Notes under the pieces: model-generated
What the model saw: only the letters and a program-made list of their open reading frames with translations
Databases searched by the model: none
What the model was told of the DNA's origin: nothing
Assembly: GCA_017562135.1 (NCBI GenBank)
Contig: QEYB01001189.1
Location: forward strand, 186,001 to 250,000
Source of the DNA: Dipylidium caninum
Taxonomy: Eukaryota; Platyhelminthes; Cestoda; Cyclophyllidea; Dipylidiidae
Length of the DNA: 64,000 nt
Direction: 5' to 3'
Position numbers and translations under genes: made by a program
In this document: piece after piece, positions 27,001 through 39,571 of the stretch
Position numbering within the stretch: the first letter of the stretch is position 1
Layout of the letters: the number at the start of each line of letters is the position of its first letter

Positions 27001-29809
27001 TTTCTCCTAGACGAATAAAAATAATCACCACCCTCAGAATATCGCTGACTGACAGGACCCTCAACACAAGTTTTCATTCGTTTCATCCTCACACTGCTCC
27101 ATCCCCTGAGCAATACTGGAAAAATTGGCGCCAACACCATACAAAATAAATAAACCAGAATCAAATCAAACTAATGGCCTGCCCAAAGTTAGCATAAATT
27201 AAGGAGTTTAGCAAAGCGTAATTAGCAGTTGTATTGTCGTAAAAGCACCTTTCACACACGTTTCGAGTTTCAGTAAGCTTGTACGTATTTATGGCGGTTC
27301 AGGCTGAGAAGTAAAATAATGTACATTAGGAGCGGTGGAAAGAGACGAAGGAACATAAGTCCACATTCCTCACCCCAGGTTCAAGTTTTCTCATTCCCTC
27401 CCTCCTCGCAGTCCATCTTCGTAGCTAGGGGATTTGGACGCTCGAATTCGTCCTTTAGAAGCCCTGATTTTAACAGGGTTTATAGAGTAAGTAAGTACAG
27501 ATTCCGCTGCGAGCGATATGAAAACACTGATGAATTTGCCAAAATCGTCTGAGGAAGTAGTCAAAATGATGCAGATGGGGGAGGTTTCGTTGCTCTCAAA
27601 AAAATGTAAGTATGAATTGGGACCAAAAGCTACTCTAGGAGATATATAGTTCTGCAGCCTACTTTCTACTTCTTAACTACAAATGGCGGCTGGTAACCGT
27701 GTGCATGCCAACACACAGTGGTTTACGTTCCAAAAGGAGAATTTTAAGGTCGAAAAACATGTAACCGCCACGGAATGCCAGCAAACAATCCGATTCCATT
27801 GAGTTCAATAACATTTAACTTGAGAAAATGAAAGGTTTCGCTAAGTGATAATAAATAGGCGTTTTTCCCACCCACGGGGAGATTTACGGGCACCTAAAAA
27901 GGCTTATTTTGTAGGTGTGGAAAAAGTACTTTTTGATGTTTCTTTTGTTGTTCACAATATGCACGTGGTTGCGAAGGTGATTTGATCTTGGAGAATTCTG
28001 CAAATAAGAGTCCGCAACAACAGGAAATGTCTCAATTGCGACTTGCCTGGAATACTTCACATATAAACCATTTTTAGAGGAAAAAGCATATAATGCGAAA
28101 ACAAAACAGCTTTGCTTGATTTCAGGGTTTTGGTGTGAGCATAAAACACAGGGAGGAAATCTGTGGTTGTTGGGAGATAAAGTACTTTAACCAGCTGATT
28201 ATTTGTTTAGAAGTGCTAAGTTCGGGTCAATGTGATAACAACTTGAGAGGCGGTAAAAGCAATTTCATGCCTTCTAGACAGAATCTTCACTCATTCCACA
28301 TTTAAGCCGTCGTCACTAGCGCGAGGAGGACATTCATTCGGCAGAGCAGCGAATGAAGTGTCCGACGTCGGTTAGTCGCTCCACTTATGCATCTGCGGAC
28401 ACTGAACAGGTGGACATCCCGAAAATCTAATGAAGGCACCCTCTTTAAGCAGTGTGCTAATGAGGAGCAGCATCATTGCACGTTTCTTCTGTTTCATCTT
28501 CGGATAGCCGGACGTGGAACATCCGTGTTTAGGCAAGTACAACTCCTGCTTGGCATTGGCGTCCGCAGCCTGCGACAAGTGTTGATGCTTCTTTACTCTG
28601 TAGCCGGAATAGGAGGCGGCTTCTCATAATCTGCCAGGGCTGAATTCTCCTGAATTTACATCTAACACGTCCGCTCACTTCACTGATGTTGCGAAAAGTT
28701 CAGTTAATTAGATTGGTAGACAAGAGGCTTGAGGGGGTTGAACTCTTCCCGTCGCCTAAGTCGCCCCTACAGTCAAACCAAAGTTTCCACTTCTCAAGTG
28801 GTCTAAAAACCCCCAGGGAGGAGAAATAAACCTAATTAAAAGCCAACAATTTTATGCCTTTTTGGGGCCGATTTCAGATCCAAGGCGCAGAGTTCAATCC
28901 ACAAATGCCCGTTTATACGTGTGGTTTTATTCGTTCAAATAATCTCCTCTGCAGAAGCGGCGGAGGACATGACGGAAAGTAACTTAGTTGCCGGTGTTTA
29001 TAGAGAATCCACGGGGCTTGTGTCTTACACAACCTGGGGCCGCAGCGCCCCATGTACTGCACAAAAGCCTCGACGCAGGTCAGCTGTGCGCGGCACTCAA
29101 CCGCGAGTCATGGGTCTCTGTTCCTCCATATCCAAGTTACCCCCTCCGTCTAAGTCTAATTTTTTTTAACCAGAACCCGACAATATGAATAATTGAGGGC
29201 AACGATGTGGGTGCATTAAAGGAGAGTGACGTTGCCTCATCCACAACAGTTTTTTGTCAACATTCCGCACCCATCTTTGCGATTTGGACGGGAGACAGAG
29301 AGGCCATTTAGGTCTTCTCACATCTCCTCCGGAAGAATTAATTTAGGCAGTTTTGTTTGAGACATGCACTGCCAGAAAACTTCATGTCAACGACGCGACT
29401 GTCGGTCGGCAGAGTTGTGGAGAGCGGACGCATTGTGGAAATAGGAAGAGCGGTCAACAATGACTTCGTGGTCCCTTTTATCGCAACTCGCCACGGTGCG
29501 TATGGCGTAATCGTCCACCTCTCCCCTCACATCGCTAAACCGTGGACGAGGGTAATGAACTGACGACAGACGTCGTCTCCTGCTCGCCGAAAGCCTTAAT
29601 CCTTCAGTCAAAAGGAGGCGACCGCTCCACGACTGTGCGGGCAGAAGGCGATGATACGCCACTTTTTGAAGTCCATTTTGCACAGAAATTGCGCAGGCGG
29701 TATGTGAGCACGTTACAACGTGTCCAAATGATTGGGGCACCTTATTTACGCCTCATAAATAAGAGGGAAGTAAACAATACAAAGGCAGTGCTAATTCCGA
29801 ACACTGCGA
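24083..29809. other. Intergenic stretch downstream of RNF19
   Basis: The RNF19 3' untranslated region must begin here, but I did not find an unambiguous AATAAA signal close to the stop. The frames present are 60-90 codons long, overlap on both strands and match no family I recognise. Confidence 0.5.
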
Positions 29810-30653
29810 ATGATGTACAGTTGGAAGATGCTGATTTTATCCGCACAAATTTATGTGGTATTCATTTTAATCGCCTGCAGTTGGGCTGGCCTCAGCAGAG
29901 ACAATTTAGCGGTAGTCGCTGGGTTATTCAGGCACCCTGGCTTCAACAGGGCCACCGAGGTATGGAGGCTTCCACCGATGTTGCCAAGGCGACTTGCAGG
30001 TATGCATGCATCAATCCGTTACTATGTGGAACTAAAGAATTGATGCTGATCTGTTAAGACCTCCCGAGCCTGCAATGCGCGATTATCCAGCTCTTCTGAG
30101 AGACCAATTCCACTAGGATGAGTTCACGTTCTACAACAAGAGAATGTGCATCTCCTTTCCACAAAATAATGGCGTACGGAGTGGAACTTTTTCATCCCTT
30201 GGCGTACTAATAGGGAGTTAGCAGGACGGAGCTTTGATGAAGTTCGGGACGCGATCCAGATGTAGCCGAGCTTCGATACTTAACAATTTTCATGAATGGT
30301 TAATCTCCCCGACACCCACACTGAGCCACTTCGAGGGACTCGAAAATGTTCAGTAAACAAATTCCCGCATTCCCATTGCAGCCTGCAAAATGAACAAGCA
30401 CCAGTTCACTCTGAAGGTTTTTCTGTGTAACAAGAAAGTTCCCCAATTAACGTGCCGCATTATTAGTGCAAATAATGAACTAAACGCGCCGCTAATTGCG
30501 TCCTCCTCCTCTTCACTCCCCACGACTATGCCGTGGAACCCAGTTCCCACCACACGTGCTTTCAGCGCCGCGGTCTTTGTGTTTGAGTCCAGTCCGCCCA
30601 CGCCTGCCTTCAGAATTGTCCGCCTTGAGAGGCCACAAGGGTTAAGGCCTTGA
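29810..30653 (+). CDS. Speculative two-exon small secreted protein
   Basis: Not recognised as any known family. Exon 1 (29810-29999) opens with tandem ATGs and encodes a convincing signal peptide: a basic residue, then ILSAQIYVVFILIACSWA, then a possible cleavage site near AGLS. It ends in phase 1 at the donor GCAG|GTATGC. A strong acceptor (CCCATTGCAG) at 30381 opens exon 2 (30382-30653) in the matching phase; it stays open for 90 codons to a TGA. The mature part would be about 125 aa with four cysteines and Ser/Pro-rich sequence. The case rests only on signal peptide, splice sites and phase. A longer overlapping plus-strand frame (29542-30057) has no such features. It could be a chance open frame in intergenic DNA. 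Confidence 0.28.
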
Positions 30654-31028
30654 CGACTTTTCAGTGTGTCCTCTTATTGCCACCGAGGTGCTACCGCATC
30701 CAGCGGGATTAAACCCACTCGACACGATCGTTCAGACTGAGGCACCAGTCGAGACGACCGAGGAGAGAATTTACACGGAAAAGCTATTTCATGTGACATC
30801 TTATCTCGCCACTCACAAACCCTTGGGCGGTCAAAGTACACGAGTGCCCGTCTCGTGAGTGCGGAGCTGTCAAACAAGCTTATTCGCGCCAGCCCCCCTG
30901 GGCCACTCCACTTTCAAGGCCTTTTTACACATCGGTAGAAGATACCGGCCAAGTGAACTGTAAACCATGAATTTGTACAGATTTAAGTGTGTGCAGAAGT
31001 GGTGAAAAAGAGTTGTGGAACACAAATA

Positions 31029-31048
31029 CACGCACACACACACACACG
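31029..31048. repeat. (AC)n microsatellite
   Basis: About nine AC units. Confidence 0.9.
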
Positions 31049-32029
31049 TAGAAGGGCATTAGCTGTAAGGGGAGATGGGGAGTGAAGACGGCCACACGGA
31101 TGTTCACAGCACGCAGATTATGCAGCAGAAGACATTGTGAGTACAGAGGGGCACAATAATTCTTCACACAGTATATTCAACGCTGAAAAAGGAAGAGAAA
31201 GAGGAAGAAAGGAAGATTCGGTGCTTTAGCCGGCAGGACAGTGACCACTTCAATTGGGGCAAATCTCCCCTTTCCCCAAGTGCCGCTCACAACTTGGCTC
31301 GGGCCCGAGCGACTAGTTGTCAGGTCGACTAGACGATGGATGCAACACACTGAGATTAGGTTGAACGCGTCTACCATGAAGATCACATAAAATTCACTCC
31401 ATGATGTGCTCAAAATAATCGTCAATAGCCGTCGCGAAGTAGTGGATCACTAAGAAAATAGGGGCGTGTAAAGGGGAATACTGGGACACAAAGTTGGATT
31501 AGAGGCGAGAATGAAGGAGAGGCGACATGTTACACTTTAATAACAAAAAATTTGAATAAATAAGCTGAGTAATAAGTGTATCGCTTGACGAATGGGAAGA
31601 ACAGAGGCCTCGGGTCGCCGTCAAGCACCGAACATTGGCGTGGGAAGGGAGAGTCCTGTCAAGAGGCCTCTTTGCTATGCAAATTATGAGGAGTGAAAAA
31701 GTCATATTCAGTGTGGCAAACCTGCGCAAGTGTAATTTATGCAAGAGCCGAGGAGGTGAGAGACGCGACTCCAACGAATCGGCGGCGTCACAAAAAGCCA
31801 CTGTATAAGTCCGCCTCACAGACAACTGCCCACTCCGCTAACCACGGAGACTCGCCGTTAACCTCTGTTTGGATCCTCGTGGCAATGAGGGAGACAGAGC
31901 CTCTCAGAAGGCAGGACATTTTGCCTGTTTTGTGGAGAATCTGAGAGTTCTTATGGTGCCACGTTACTCAATCATCTTGGCACAAAGTTCTTCCAATGTA
32001 ATTAAGTAGGTGTTATTAAAAAAAACCGC

Positions 32030-32070
32030 CTATTAGATTGGAACCTATGAAACGGGCGTTTTTTGTTAAG
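32030..32070 (+). repeat. Dispersed repeat, copy D (5' end fragment)
   Basis: Contains TTGGAACCTATGAAACGGGC, closely matching the 5' ends of copies A and B. Similarity fades after the conserved block, so only the element start seems present. It lies just beyond the distal end of the oppositely oriented copy C. Confidence 0.6.
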
Positions 32071-32234
32071 TCTGCGTTCCGCTGCTCTTGAAAGGGAAAT
32101 ACAATGTGACGTGCGGTTGATACTTTATTTTTCATTGTAATCAGACGGAAAAAGGACGCAATTCATATATACTTCTTTCGTAGGGCTCAGGCGTCGAGGC
32201 ACATTAATGAGCCAGTTGGACGTGGATATACTAA

Positions 32235-33085
32235 TAACAAAATATTCAATGTTGGTTTCAAAAATATCCTTCTGCCAATTTGAGCATCGTCATGGAGTCT
32301 CGCGGAAGACCACAGACCCATTTTGACGACCGTGGAATCCCATCCACACGCAACTATTCGTGAAGGTGTGTTACTACATCTGAGAACAAAAAATAAGGAA
32401 AAAGTAGTGGACTTGTATGGGCCTGTCGTGCAGACTGACGCAACTGCAGATACTCGAGTGAGAGAGAAAATGTGCATCTTTTGTTGTTTCCACCTCATTA
32501 CACGGCTGCAGCTGTTTTTACACCAAATCACCACTTATGACGAAAGGTGAATTTTTGTATGATAATGGAAAAGGATTAAGCAAACGGGTGGACAGGAAGA
32601 CAGTCCCAAGACACACCTTTAGGTCGAAATTTGAGCAAAAAAACATTTTGGTTGCCACCATGTGGTAAAATGCCCAAAGAGTGGCCGATTTTTCCTTCCT
32701 ACAACCAGGCGAAAGCGTTACAGCGGCGGAGTCCGTCTTTTGCGCTCCACAAAATCCTTCAATTCCTGTTGACAAATTAAATCACTTCTCTGCAATGCAA
32801 AATTTAACCGCCTCCTCCATATTCATCCAGTACTTCTCCGACCGATTTTTCGTAATTACAAATTACTATTTTTAAGAGAAAAGAATTTGATAAACAAAAT
32901 GATATTTTAAAAGATGTAGACTTTACAAAAAGGCATATATCATCTTCCGAGAGTTGGCAGAAAGTCACAAATGCCAATGGCAGTTATTTCAATTGAATAT
33001 AACACGCAATGTGAAAAGTGCGCTTTTTGTTTTCTACTTCTGTTAAACTTCCGTTTGATATTCCCAAACTTGTACTTAATCGTAG
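32235..33085 (-). repeat. Dispersed repeat, copy C (minus strand)
   Basis: Read on the minus strand from about 33085 it has the same block order as copies A and B: CAAACGGAAGTTTAACAGAA, TTATATTCAATTGAAATAAC, CGGTCGGAGAAGTACTGG, ATTTAATTTGTCAAC, ACGCTTTCGCCTGG, then GTCAAAATGG followed by GATGCTCAAATTGGCAGAAG. The distal block is about three-quarters identical by eye to copy B, with one-base indels that shift frame, so any coding capacity appears decayed. Element class unknown. Confidence 0.7.
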
Positions 33086-34268
33086 AGGATTATCATTCGA
33101 CCAAATGTGTCTGGCCAATCCGGGAGAGAGTAGGTGAGGGAGAATTTATGCCCTCACTTTCGAGGACGCGAGGTGGATCTGATTTTGTGCTTAAAAGGTG
33201 AAGAAGGCATAGAGGGTAAAAAAGGCCTCGGCGCATCTTCACGGTGATTTAGGGTAGGAAGAATTGTTTTTCTAAGTAGTGCCAAACAGAGCAGGGTGGA
33301 AGAGGGCGACGATCTGTGCGACACAAAAGACTGACCAATGAGAACAGCCAGAAAATGGTGCGATTCACTGCGAGAGTACACATGAGCACCAGGCATGTGA
33401 GGCAAGTGGAGAGTGTGCTGGGATCCGGTCGCAGAAATCGCTTTTTACCACTCTTATGCCATCGGTGCCACTTCTGTTGGTCAACTCCTTTGCTAAATAA
33501 ACTAAATCTTTTTGTGCAGCTTTACTCCTTCTCCCCCACCAACATGAGAAGTGTGCCACTTACATAGTGGTGTGCCAACACAATCCCCCATGTGTATTTT
33601 CAGGTAGTTAGCACACCTTGGATGAAATACTAACAAATGTCGGTGTAGCAAAATAACGGAGAAGTAAGCCTCAGCGCCTTGCCAAGGCAGTTCTCTGAGG
33701 TCAGGCTCTAGGCGCTTTTAAATTGGTCCCATTACAAAGCTACTTTCTCACTCCTGCCGCGATTACATGTGTGCGACCCGAACAAGGTCTTTTCAGGTGG
33801 TCTCAGGTCTTCACCACCCTCAAATGGTGAGAGCTCAGAGAAATCGAAGTGGACGGAATTTTGTGGGCCTGGAGGACTAGCGGCCCGAGCATTCTTCTTT
33901 CTCTTGGTGGGCACAAAGTTGAAGGAATTCATATTTAGAGCATGAGAGAAGAATAGAGGGGTATTAGTATAGCCAAAAAGATTGAATAAAGCGAGAGGCA
34001 TTCTCAGATTATTCGTCATCGTAAGTTATTACCATTTGTGACATTCTGGACCGGTGTTGTTGTAAAGATCGAATCGCCTCGTCTGCGTATATGCATGTGC
34101 GACGAGGAGATCCGGTCCTTCCACATTCCCTTCTACCAGCACTCTTTGAAAGACTAGACGAAAGAGGCGCGTGAAGTGGCGTCTTTGAAGAAAAGAGAGG
34201 AACGGGGTTCATGCGTGTTAAATGACGCCTGATAATGAATTCAGTAATGGAGACGCAAGGAATCGTCA

Positions 34269-34289
34269 ACACACACACACACACACACA
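34269..34289. repeat. (AC)n microsatellite
   Basis: About ten AC units, just beyond the apparent stop codon of the FERM gene. Confidence 0.95.
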
Positions 34290-34493
34290 TGACATTCAGA
34301 GCCACTGATGGGTATGACGTGTTGGTTTGCAAGAGGTGGAAAAGGCTTAGATACTCGTGAGGAAACGGGTAAAAGATTGGGTAGACTGAATCCACCGTAA
34401 ACTGTTTCAACGGGTCCTTTTATCGCTGTGTCCAGTGAATATCGTCCGTGGACGTAAGAAAGACGTTGAAGAGGAACAGTAATGCGCAACGTA

Positions 34494-37400
34494 CTAGGGA
34501 GATTTAGCGTTGATCGGACTATGAGCCCGAGTGTCCTCAACGGGGAGTCTCGTATGCGGCTTGGAAGGTCCAGTTGTGGCGGATTCACCGGTGGCGGAAG
34601 AGGGAGGCGGGCCAGGCGGGGGAGATCGTGGGGTGGTTGGGCGTCCGACGAAGCTCTGCCTGGCAGGCACGCGTCGTGTCGAGACGCGTTTAAAGCTGGC
34701 ATTGCCACGACTGATACAGGGTCCACTTTTGGATTGACTGAGAGCTTTTGCGCTCGCGTCGGAACGTAGTGATTGGCCGGTAGAAGTGTTTCTTCGACGA
34801 AAAGAACTACTCCCAAAGCTATTTTCTTGGGCCAGCTGGTGTTCGGTGCGGAAACTGGCGTAGAACCGAGATTTGAGGCGAAAGAACTGCTGCAACTTTG
34901 AGGGTGGTTTGGGGATGCCACGGAGGCGGAAGAAAGCGTGATGCTCCAGGCACACTTCCACAGGTGCTTGCAAGCTCGTACATCTGGAAGCACGAACACG
35001 AAGGTGTGCTCCATCACCTTGCGCTATTAAAGTCAGACAGGATGACGACAAAAATTAACTTCGTTTGAAAATAGTGTGGATATGGAGGCTTAACACAAAA
35101 CCCACAATTAACTCCAGTGAGTTCATTAGATGAATAATAGGTGAAATAGTTGTAGGACTCCGACAAATATATCGCGTGTTGAAATGGCAAAATTGCTAGA
35201 GTTCCGTCGGCACTAAGGCATTCGTGCGACGAGGAGCGTTTTATAGGTGTAAAAAGCGATTCACTTGGGGCTATCACAATACCTCGACACCAAAGTGCTC
35301 CAAGTGTGCCTGCTTAGCACAACACATTAAGCTTACGCCTACTGAGATTTAAGAACCTCGTCCAGACTCATGTGGGACGAAGAAAGTAGACAAAAGTTAT
35401 AGTACAAATTGAGAGAAAGGAGTGTTGGCGGCCAGGAGGCCGTACGAGACAGAGCTAGGATGTTGAAACACCAAAAGATGAGGCACACAAGGAGACTGTT
35501 CCCACGGCCTCCTGCCATGTTCCCACGGCGCGTGCCAATCATTCGCCTGAAGCCATCGGGGACGTGTGAGCGAAGACGAGGCGTATACTTAAAACAACAC
35601 ACAATCACACACTGGGCTGTGTACACTGTAAATGCGTATATTCGACTGAATGTATTTGCGTGTGGATTAGCGAGGAATTAGGGGCGGGGAGGAGGGCTGT
35701 TGACCTTCGGCACCTGAGGTTTGTTCAAACAAAGTCAGATCTTTGAGTAGCATCACCACCATCACCGCCACCGCATCAACCTGCCTTGTGCTGAGTCAGA
35801 GAGAAAGAGAGAGAGAGCGAGAGACCACTTTTCCGTGCGGAGCACACATGCTTGAGTGTGCGTGTGCACGCACTCGAGTGTGGCTGCGACAGCCACCAAC
35901 CTGTCGATAAGTGCGTGTCCAGTCTGCAAGGCAGCGGGTGCCTTTCTGTGTTTGTGTGTGCGTCTGTGTGTTTTGATGCGACCTGCCTTCATATCACATC
36001 GGTTAATGTGAGCAAACGATGGCTGCAAAGTTGGTGCCAGGAATAATTAGCCTTAAGTGTCACGAGACGATTGTCTGCTTTCACTCCACTTCAGTGTTAG
36101 TGTGTAGGTTGGTCCACGGCGTAAAGGTTATCTTCCATTATTTTGACAGTAATGTCCTGCGCGGTCAACTTTTACCATTCTTACAACGTGTTTCTCAACT
36201 ACTGAAGTTATTAATTTTTCGCAGGTCACGAAATAAGCCGGAAATTGTCAAAGGTTTATACAAAATCGCTACATTTCTAAGGCATTTTTCACGCGGATAG
36301 CAGCGCAAGCGGTTGGACATCAGCACCAAGTGGAAAGAATAGCAAGAACGAAAATGTGAAACTCAGGACTGTTCTTAGGACCTCTTTCTAAAAATGTTGA
36401 GGGGCATTTGATGAAGTACTGCAAATTTGGTGTCACAAGAAGTGGTTCCATTTATCGCAGGAGAAGGAAGTATGAGGAATAATAAACGGAAAAACAGCAA
36501 ATTAGAGAGGAACTGGTAATCGCAGCAGTTTAACATTTGATATTTTTAAAACGAGCCCAAGAACGACCCCTTCATTAAGTTTCGATGCGGATAAGCTGCA
36601 CAAAATCCTAATCGTTTCGAAATGTCCCAACTTATCTCTGAACGAAAAGTGGCCATGGCAAAAGGAAAATATTATTTGGAGGAGTTAAGACTTGTCCTCT
36701 AGATCCTGGTATCTCGTGTACGCGACGAAGATGGTAAAAATTAATGACAATTATTTTATGTGACAAAAAGTGTGGAGGAACAACGAGGAGAATTTTTTGC
36801 TTCCTACTGGCTTTTTGTAAAGACAAGTCCAAAGTAAATTGCGAGAAAAGTTTCTGCTCTTCTTCCAAGAATGCATAGTAGTCAAACAGGCCAGCAGACA
36901 AAGTAAAGGGAGCACAGGTTTTTTTAGCCTTTTGTCGTGTTACTTCAAAATAAGAGGACCTAAGTGGTAGCAGGGACATATGCAAATAGCTCACCGCCTG
37001 TTCATTTTCCTCCGCCACAACCAGCTTCAGTTTCTTACCGTGCATATCCAGCTTTAAAATCATGGACCTAAGAGTAAAACAAAATATGATTAAGTGATAA
37101 ATGATAATATTAGATATAACAGAATAATACCAATGGACATAGGAGAAACATGTGGACGGGGAGTTATTTAAGGATCCCAAAATAAGGTTTCACTCATACT
37201 GGACCCTCGCTCCCCAATATTTAAAGCAAATGAAGCCCTGATATTTATGATCTATGGAGGGAAAGATGGATGCGAGAGATAAAAAACGGTAAGTAGCGAA
37301 AACAGTATAGGAAAAGAACCCTCTGAGATACATGTGCGAGGGAGAGAGGGTATAACAAAAAATGAATAATGAAGTTGCAATTTGGGACAAAATTATGCAA

Positions 37401-38687
37401 TAAAGTGTCTTCTAGACTATTCTGCTAATCTAGTTAATTCACCACATAATAAGACGCAGTAAAGAGACATAAATACTACTGTACCATATTTAAAAAGATG
37501 AAAATACGCTAAGAGAATCACATGGAATAATTACAATCATGGCATACCAAACGAATAGACCAATTTTTTGACCATCTTCATAGACTAGTATTCCGGTAGG
37601 TGTAAGGCCAAGAGTGTAATTTTCGTTATCTTTTCCCTGCGCGAAGGAGTGAGACTCTTCAATACCATTCAAATGTTCTTTTGAGTACAAAAAATGAGGA
37701 ATTTACCTTCACTACATGCATGTCAACGCCATAGTTAGGCAAAAATCTAACTCGATCCAAAAACATTCTATCAGACTCCTCTGGCGTCCACTCCCTAGAT
37801 CTATTTAGGGAATTAAAAAAATTATGCAATTCAAAACAATAATGACAAACAAAACAATTATACCTCAGATTTTTATATTCCTGAAGGATAGCAAGCTCGA
37901 GAGTTTGTGTTTGACGTTCAGATGGATAGAATGGTAAGGTTGACACAAAAGCAGGTGTGTGTTGGTGTGGGTTGTAGGCACCAAATTCGCCTTTAAATAA
38001 GTCATGCGAAGAACAAATAATAACCATTGTGAAAAAAACAAACATATATTGTGATCTTATATGGGGAAGGTCTGAGCTCTAGTGTTACCTTGCAAAAGGA
38101 ACGCAGCCAACTCCGCTGCTACTTGATCATCTGTACATTGAAGGGTTCCACTTTCTAGCTGCTTACGCAGCTGAAGAACATAGAGATAACGAGTATACTC
38201 ATCCCGTAATTTATGAGGTTCCGAAGAGAAAAATTTTACACGCATCACAAACCGATATGGTGGACCGACTAAGAAGAAGATTAACTTCCAATGAAAAAGA
38301 AACCTCGACACTGTTTGCGAACCAATTTCGTTGGATCAACCCAAGGCTGCCACGGAGTAAGTAAGAACAATTTCCTCACCTTTAATTTATCATCAATAAT
38401 AAGTCCAAAGTATTCACGCTCGTCGTTAAGCCCTATAAATGCGAAGGCCAAGTCGTACAATTTGCTGCCATCGGCATTTTTCTAATCCATTAGCAATAAT
38501 AAGACCTTACAGGAAGAAAGAATGTGGTAGAAGACCCATCTATATATTCCACTACACACTCTATATCTGTAGACTTTCTTTTACTTCCATCAAAAGAGAT
38601 ATGTGACATCTCAGCCACACCAATGTGCTCGGGCTTCTGCGCGCTTTTTCGCCACTTACGAGAGAAAAACCTAATTATCGCCGTCAT
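34494..38687 (-). CDS. EPB41L5: Band 4.1-like FERM protein, EPB41L5/Yurt type, with apparent frameshift
   Basis: FERM-domain scaffold; in animals the EPB41L5/Yurt group links membrane proteins such as Crumbs to the cytoskeleton and limits apical membrane. Exons in transcript order: 38687-38511, 38481-38380, 38346-38304, 38268-38089, 37990-37864, 37800-37707, 37636-37548, 37067-36995, 35017-34494; all junction phases agree. The ATG follows an in-frame TAG directly. Diagnostic stretches: GPPYRFVMRVKFFSSEP, RYLYVLQLRKQLESGTLQC, YGVDMHVVKGKDNENYTLG, EHTFVFVLPDVRACKHLWKC and EHHAFFRLRG, then the FERM-adjacent region (SRFYASFRTEHQ, SSSFRRRNT). The first three introns are 29, 33 and 35 nt; the last is 2 kb. 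Between LWKCA and EHHAFF one base seems missing (34948/34949), so the frame changes. As read, the protein would be about 469 aa, shorter than human EPB41L5; further 3' exons may exist. EPB41L4B is a close alternative family name. Confidence 0.88.
35018..36994 (-). other. Large last visible intron of the FERM gene
   Basis: A 2 kb phase-0 intron between the exons ending EENEQA and beginning VMEHTFVF. It contains a GA microsatellite and a GTG-rich stretch, but no coding sequence I recognise. Confidence 0.65.
35797..35822. repeat. (GA)n-type microsatellite
   Basis: Interrupted GA units within the 2 kb FERM-gene intron. Confidence 0.85.
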
Positions 38688-39571
38688 CTACTTATATCTA
38701 AAATATTTATCGATAGCGCCTTTAGTATAATTTATGTAAACGGCTTAAACAAACACCTCAAGGTCTTAGAAAAATCTAAATTTAAACGATGCCAGCTCAA
38801 TGATTATTATTGTCATTATTAAAATTATATTAAATTAAAAAGTTGGAAATAAAAGTAAACGTTGAGTAAATTGACACAGTAGTGTCTAGAATAAAAACGA
38901 AAATCAGAATAGAATTTTAAAGTGCTCTGAGCATAAAAAAAAATTTAGACATTTGAGAGGGTTACTTGTAAGTTAAATTTAGCGCTCCTTGTTAAATGTT
39001 TGGCGTTAAATGAGCTTCTTTGCATCAATTATTCTCCTACACAGCCTCATAATGTTTTCACATTTGTGTGATGACTCTCGCTTGTCGTGACTGCATGCAT
39101 AGAACTTGCCATATTGCGGTTCGCGTGCATTTGTCCCAATCGGCCGCTAATTAGGCATTCGGGGATGAACATAAATATTGCCATTGACCATTTTGTGCAA
39201 AGCCGTTTAAGTGCTTATTGCTCTTAATAAGGTAACGATACGGTTTTTGGCCTTTTCCGCTTCAAACAAAACTACGTTTAATGAACTCGGACCATCGTTG
39301 GTGAAAATTAATAAGTTCTTTAATATTTTAAAATTTATATATCATTTTTGCATGAATAATAGACATACTGACAGCATCAGGCAAATATTGCAACTTAAAC
39401 CCTAGTAAAAAGCTTATTAATTAACAAGCGCAATGAAAATCAATTTCTCATAATTATAAATGACCATACATTTTCATTGTGTTTTGTTTAAATTCTTCAG
39501 TCTCAGTCCTTTTTTTAACTTAGATTCCTACCGGTTGGCTATGTAGGGTTCGTACGATTGGACGTACGGAC
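38688..39571. promoter_or_regulatory. Shared upstream region between divergent FERM and MINPP1 genes
   Basis: The proposed start codons of the two genes face away from each other and are separated by 884 bp of AT-rich DNA with no coding sequence. Promoters of both genes should lie here, or just inside the MINPP1 first intron. No specific core element could be assigned. This is inferred from gene orientation only. Confidence 0.5.

Larger units (their letters stand above)
30654..34240. other. Intergenic stretch with dispersed repeats
   Basis: No host exon recognised. It contains an AC microsatellite at 31029-31048 and at least two repeat copies in opposite orientation (32030-33085). The remainder has only short, non-conserved frames. 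The 3' end of the FERM gene transcript probably lies at its right edge. Confidence 0.5.

Noticed and set aside
29387..30057. Long overlapping frames on both strands (117 and 171 codons)
   Set aside because: No recognisable domain; only the signal-peptide frame starting at 29810 has supporting splice signals.
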